A stretch of DNA of 64,000 bases from Agromyces sp. Root81 (GTDB lineage: Bacteria > Actinomycetota > Actinomycetes > Actinomycetales > Microbacteriaceae): the NCBI RefSeq assembly GCF_001429165.1, contig NZ_LMIR01000002.1:124001-188000 (forward strand), in the 5' to 3' direction. Under the pieces are notes generated by a model, which saw nothing but the letters and a program-made list of their open reading frames with translations, ran no database searches and was not told the DNA's origin. The first letter of the stretch is position 1, and every line of letters starts with the position of its first letter. The position numbers were made by a program, and so were the translations under genes. Below, one piece after another: positions 60,897-64,000 of the stretch.

Positions 60897-61360
60897 GCGG
60901 AGCAGGATCCCCCGCACTCGACGTCGACGGACGCGGCCTCAGGGTCGTGATCGTGGCCGGCAGCTGGCACGACGAGATCACGAACGGCCTGATCGCCGGG
61001 GCGACCCGCACGCTCGAGGCATCCGGCGCCGACTTCTCGCTCGTTCGCGTGCCCGGCAGCTTCGAACTGCCTGTCGTCGCGAAGGCGGCGCTCGACGCCG
61101 GAGCCGATGCGGTCGTCGCGCTCGGCGTGATCATCCGCGGCGGCACGCCGCATTTCGAGTACGTGTCGGCCGCAGCGACCGACGGGCTCACCCGCGTCGC
61201 ACTCGACACCGGCAAGCCCGTCGGCTTCGGCCTGCTCACCCTCGACGACGAGCAGCAGGGGCTCGACCGAGCCGGCCTGCCCGGCTCGAAGGAGGACAAG
61301 GGTCGCGAGGCGGCCGAGGCCGCCGTCGCGACGGTTCGCGCCCTGCGGACGCTGAGCTGA
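60893..61360 (+). CDS. ribH: 6,7-dimethyl-8-ribityllumazine synthase
   Basis: A 155-residue enzyme condensing the RibBA product DHBP with the pyrimidine from RibD; usually forms pentamers or icosahedral shells. Family motifs: [57 protein letters not shown] (catalytic His) and [17 protein letters not shown] 60893 overlaps the ribBA stop. Last gene of the riboflavin operon; the next gene is convergent and only 10 bp away, with no clear terminator hairpin between them. Confidence 0.96.
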   Translation: MSGAGSPALDVDGRGLRVVIVAGSWHDEITNGLIAGATRTLEASGADFSLVRVPGSFELPVVAKAALDAGADAVVALGVIIRGGTPHFEYVSAAATDGLTRVALDTGKPVGFGLLTLDDEQQGLDRAGLPGSKEDKGREAAEAAVATVRALRTLS

Positions 61361-61370
61361 GCCGAGGAGG

Positions 61371-61820
61371 CTACGGCTTCCAGACCATCAGCACGACGAC
61401 GGCGACGAGGAGCAGCGACGCAATACCGCTGCCCGCTGCGATCGCCGGGTAGCTCGCCTTGGGCGCCTCGGCGCCGTCGCCGGCGCTCTCGCCGAGGGCC
61501 GCTGCGGCCTTCCGCATCGACGGCACGACGAGGAAGAGCGTCAGGGCGAAGGCGATGACGTAGAGGATGATCGACCAGAGGATCCACGGCGTCGTGACCG
61601 AGAGGTCGAACTCCTCGGGCGCCATGCTCATCGCACCGAAGCCGAACACGAACACGAGGAGCGAGAGCCAGGCGAAGAGGTTCGTCGACTTCGCGAGCAC
61701 CGCAACCTGCGACCCGTTGCCGGCGCGCACCGCCCGCATCGCGGTCATCGGGAGGATGGCCATCGGGCCGACGATGAAGACGGCTCCGGCGACGTGGAGA
61801 ATGCTGATGAAGGTATCCAT
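61371..61820 (-). CDS. Small integral membrane protein (DUF2269-like)
   Basis: A 149-residue protein with four hydrophobic segments (about 8-27, 45-65, 77-100, 124-146), a His in the first one (SILHVAGAVFIVG) and a charged loop before the last. Size, first-helix HxxG pattern and topology resemble the DUF2269 predicted membrane proteins, but I cannot confirm this without a search. Function unknown. ATG 61820. It converges on ribH and is divergent from the MFS transporter gene. Confidence 0.75.
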   Translation of the reverse strand: MDTFISILHVAGAVFIVGPMAILPMTAMRAVRAGNGSQVAVLAKSTNLFAWLSLLVFVFGFGAMSMAPEEFDLSVTTPWILWSIILYVIAFALTLFLVVPSMRKAAAALGESAGDGAEAPKASYPAIAAGSGIASLLLVAVVVLMVWKP

Positions 61821-61835
61821 GGGGTCAGCCTAACG

Positions 61836-61862
61836 ACGAGCGGATGCCGCAGCATCCGTCGT
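61836..61862. repeat. GGATGC/GCATCC inverted repeat
   Basis: ACGA-G-CGGATGC, loop CGCA, GCATCCG-TCGT. It belongs to the palindrome family seen at 29490, 42899, 47478 and 63454, but here in a divergent region where no gene ends. Confidence 0.55.
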
Positions 61863-61945
61863 TCGATCCATCTCCGCCGGCGTGGCGGGCGCCGTTCGGC
61901 GCGCGGACGCCACCGCTCGTCGCACGACGGACCCCCGATCTGGGG

Positions 61946-61971
61946 GATCGTCGACGATCGGTGCGTAGGCT
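61946..61971 (+). promoter_or_regulatory. Palindrome and -10 candidate upstream of the MFS gene
   Basis: GATCGTCGACGATC (61946-61959) is a perfect 14-bp palindrome placed just before TAGGCT (61966-61971), a possible -10. Overlap of an operator with the spacer is plausible. The leader to ATG 62078 would be about 100 nt. Confidence 0.35.
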
Positions 61972-62077
61972 GGTGAGGTTGCCACAAGCGACGATTCCAC
62001 CCCACCGACTCCGCTCGACGCCAGACCGACGTGCCCGAAGCCGGCGCAACGCTCACCCTTTGGAGTCTTCGCTCACG

Positions 62078-63439
62078 ATGTCCACATCCACCGCGGCCAC
62101 GGCCGCCCCCGCAGCCCCCGCGAATCCCCGCAGCCGCGTCATCCTCGCGAGCCTCATCGGCACGACGATCGAGTTCTACGACTTCTACGTCTACGCGACC
62201 GCGGCCGTGCTCGTGTTCCCCCACCTCTTCTTCCCGACCGGCGACCCGACGACGGCGTTGCTCTCCTCGTTCGCCGTCTTCGGCGCCGCGATGGTCGCAC
62301 GACCGCTCGGCGCCGTCATCTTCGGCCACCTCGGCGACAAGCACGGGCGCAAGGCCACGCTCGTCGGCGCTCTGCTCACGATGGGCGTCGCGACGTTCCT
62401 CATCGGCCTGCTGCCGACCTACGCGATGGTGGGCTGGCTCGCGCCGCTCCTGCTCGTCCTCCTCCGCATCGCGCAGGGCTTCGCACTCGGCGGCGAGTGG
62501 TCGGGCGCCGCGCTCGTCGCGACCGAGAACGCACCGAAGGGCAAGCGCGCCTGGTACGGCACGTTCCCGCAGCTCGGCGCGCCCATCGGATTCATCATCG
62601 CCAACGGCCTGTTCCTCATCATCGCGGCAGTGCTCCCGTCCGACGACCCGACCATGCCGTCCCAGGCCTTCCTCGACTGGGGCTGGCGCATCCCGTTCCT
62701 CTTCTCCGTCGTCATGGTCATCGTCGGCCTCTGGGTGCGCCTGCGCCTCGTCGAGTCGACGAGCTTCTCGAAGGCGTCGAAGGAGGGCAGGCTCAAGAAG
62801 CTGCCGCTCGGCGAGGTCTTCAAGCACCACTGGAAGCAGCTCATCCTCGGCACGTTCTTCATGCTGGCGACCTACGTGCTCTTCTACCTGATGACCACGT
62901 TCTCGCTCAGCTACGGCCGTGCGGCCGTCGAACCCGTCGACGGCGCCCTGCCCGGCCTCGGCTACTCGTACAGCACCTTCGTGCTGATGCTCATCGGCGG
63001 TGTCGTGTTCTTCGGCATCTTCACCCTGCTCTCCGGCCCGTGGGCCGACAAGTGGGGCCGCCGCAAGACGCTCATCTGGGTCACGCTCGCGATCATCGTG
63101 TTCGGCCTCATCTGGGTGCCGCTCCTCGGCGCCGGCTTCTGGGGCGTCATGCTCTGGCTCGTCGTGGGCTTCTCGCTCATGGGCATGACCTTCGGCCCGA
63201 TGGGTGCGCTGCTGCCCGAGCTGTTCCCGACGAACGTGCGCTACACGGGCTCCGGCATCTCGTACAACGTGTCGTCGATCCTCGGCGCAGCCGTCGCCCC
63301 GTTCATCGCGGTGGCGCTCTGGCAGGCCGGCGACGGCAGCCCGTTCTGGGTCGGCATCTACCTCTCGGCCATGGCCGTGCTCACGCTCATCGCGCTGCTC
63401 GTCTCGAAGGAGACGAAGGACGTCGACATGGACGCCTGA
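62078..63439 (+). CDS. MFS transporter, metabolite:H+ symporter family
   Basis: A 453-residue 12-helix transporter. The family signature IEFYDFYVYATAA in helix 1, the loop GHLGDKHGRKATL after helix 2 and RIAQGFALGGEWSGAALVATE are those of the ProP/ShiA/KgtP branch, which imports organic acids or betaines with protons. A second GPWADKWGRRKTL loop marks the C-terminal half. ATG 62078 has GGAG 12 nt upstream. Substrate not predictable. Long intergenic region upstream with palindromes at 61836 and 61946. Confidence 0.92.
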   Translation: MSTSTAATAAPAAPANPRSRVILASLIGTTIEFYDFYVYATAAVLVFPHLFFPTGDPTTALLSSFAVFGAAMVARPLGAVIFGHLGDKHGRKATLVGALLTMGVATFLIGLLPTYAMVGWLAPLLLVLLRIAQGFALGGEWSGAALVATENAPKGKRAWYGTFPQLGAPIGFIIANGLFLIIAAVLPSDDPTMPSQAFLDWGWRIPFLFSVVMVIVGLWVRLRLVESTSFSKASKEGRLKKLPLGEVFKHHWKQLILGTFFMLATYVLFYLMTTFSLSYGRAAVEPVDGALPGLGYSYSTFVLMLIGGVVFFGIFTLLSGPWADKWGRRKTLIWVTLAIIVFGLIWVPLLGAGFWGVMLWLVVGFSLMGMTFGPMGALLPELFPTNVRYTGSGISYNVSSILGAAVAPFIAVALWQAGDGSPFWVGIYLSAMAVLTLIALLVSKETKDVDMDA

Positions 63440-63453
63440 TCACGTCGTGACCA

Positions 63454-63485
63454 GAAGGGCGGATGCCGCGTGGCATCCGCCCTTC
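63454..63485. terminator. Terminator between the MFS gene and fdxA
   Basis: Perfect 14-bp stem GAAGGGCGGATGCC, loop GCGT, GGCATCCGCCCTTC. It lies 14 bp after the MFS stop, between convergent genes, and contains the GGATGCC/GGCATCC core of the recurrent palindromes. Confidence 0.85.
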
Positions 63486-63537
63486 GTCGTCGGCGCGTGC
63501 GGCTCGCGTTCGCCGCCTGCGCCGCGCCGCCGCAGTC

Positions 63538-63885
63538 TCAGGCGTGCGCCGCCTGGGGCGGCAGCGCGGCGACGAGCGGGTGGTCGAAGTCGAGGGTGCC
63601 GGTCTTCGCCGCCCCGCCGGGCGAGCCGAGCGCCGACCTCGAGCCCGTCGACACCTCGAAGAACTCGACGTTGGCCTTGTAGTAGTCGGCCCAGACATCG
63701 GGCAGGTCGTCCTCGTAGTAGATCGCCTCGACCGGGCACACCGGTTCGCATGCGCCGCAGTCGACGCACTCGTCGGGGTTGATGTAGAGCGATCGCTCAC
63801 CCTCGTAGATGCAGTCGACCGGGCACTCGTCGATGCAGGCCCGATCCTTGACGTCGACGCACGGCAGCGCGATGACGTACGTCAC
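63538..63885 (-). CDS. fdxA: 7Fe ferredoxin (3Fe-4S plus 4Fe-4S)
   Basis: A 115-residue actinobacterial ferredoxin. The N-terminal half carries the cluster ligands in PCVDVKDRACIDECPVDC and PDECVDCGACEPVCPVEA, the FdxA pattern. The C-terminal half (YYKANVEFFEVSTGSRSALG, then SPGGAAKTGTLDFDHPLVAA) is the conserved tail of this group. The GTG start overlaps the stop of the upstream gene (GTGA), so the two are coupled. It supplies electrons to monooxygenases or other reductases; partner not visible here. Confidence 0.95.
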   Translation of the reverse strand: MTYVIALPCVDVKDRACIDECPVDCIYEGERSLYINPDECVDCGACEPVCPVEAIYYEDDLPDVWADYYKANVEFFEVSTGSRSALGSPGGAAKTGTLDFDHPLVAALPPQAAHA

Positions 63886-64000
63886 GAGAGCGCCAGGGCG
63901 ACGTCGCGCGAGATCTCCACCTGCTCGTCACGGGGCACGACCTTCACGCGCTCGCGCACGACGCCGGCATGCGCGGCATCCGCCGGCTCCCACGCCTCGC
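63882..64000 (-). CDS. 3' end of an unidentified gene upstream of fdxA
   Basis: On the minus strand an open frame from the window edge reads EAWEPADAAHAGVVRERV and continues KVVPRDEQVEISRDVALALS to a TGA overlapping the fdxA GTG. Codon third positions are almost all G or C, as in the neighbouring genes, so it looks coding. Only 38 residues are visible and I do not recognise the family. Confidence 0.6.
   Translation of the reverse strand, partial: EAWEPADAAHAGVVRERVKVVPRDEQVEISRDVALALS

Noticed and set aside
1..64000. CRISPR arrays, tRNA/rRNA genes, prophage or transposon genes
   Set aside because: I looked through all intergenic stretches and saw no regularly spaced repeats, no cloverleaf-type sequence and no transposase or integrase motif.

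Overview
The window is a GC-rich (roughly 70%) chromosomal segment of an actinobacterium. The best fit is Microbacteriaceae (Agromyces or Microbacterium type). This rests on codon use, on the GGATGCC/GGCATCC-type palindromes between genes, and on gene content. Much of the gene order parallels the conserved mycobacterial Rv3280-Rv3319 and Rv3335c-Rv3336c neighbourhoods (accD-accE-maf, lpdA, PNP-phosphomutase, add-deoA-cdd, sdhCDAB, yihY/trpS). This is core chromosome rather than a plasmid or prophage. I saw no rRNA, tRNA, CRISPR array, transposase or integrase.

Layout. Positions 1-8.9 kb hold the acyl-CoA carboxylase genes (beta subunit cut by the window start, epsilon, and alpha/BCCP) plus maf. 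Between them, on the minus strand, lie an RNA methyltransferase gene and a response regulator / histidine kinase / degenerate kinase-like trio. A 330-bp gap at 1749-2078 holds a candidate small RNA with a LexA-like palindrome in its promoter. Positions 9-13.7 kb hold two tandem Tat-exported flavin amine oxidase paralogues and a cationic amino acid permease. Positions 13.7-29.5 kb are a nucleoside uptake and salvage block. It contains a quinone-reductase LpdA, purine nucleoside phosphorylase, a phosphohexomutase-family enzyme, an orphan PTS IIA/IIB pair, adenosine deaminase, thymidine phosphorylase, cytidine deaminase, a complete BMP-type nucleoside ABC transporter with two lipoproteins, and mannose-1-phosphate guanylyltransferase. 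Positions 29.6-33.1 kb are sdhCDAB.

Positions 33.2-47.6 kb are the most unusual part. Two giant secreted, cell-surface vWA proteins (3130 and 1418 residues) share a nearly identical C-terminal module of about 350 residues. Both end in an IASTG-type sorting-signal-like tail, and their upstream regions share GGGG(G/T)AC motifs. No sortase is present in the window.

Positions 47.6-52.1 kb hold a YihY/BrkB membrane protein, exonuclease III, TrpS, a GNAT acetyltransferase and a HAD phosphatase. Positions 52.2-57.6 kb hold glpD-glpF-glpK, divergent from a SorC-family regulator, with a 15-bp direct repeat at 21-bp spacing between them. Positions 57.6-61.4 kb are an FMN riboswitch followed by ribD-ribE-ribBA-ribH. 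The window ends with a small membrane protein, an MFS metabolite transporter, the 7Fe ferredoxin FdxA and the 3' end of one more gene.

Recurring signals: several genes (punA, add, manC, yihY, xth, probably the response regulator) have a TANNNT hexamer exactly 6 nt before the start codon, as expected for leaderless transcripts. Most operon junctions are 4-nt ATGA/GTGA overlaps, and most convergent ends carry strong GC hairpins. Family assignments come from motifs read by eye; no database search was run.
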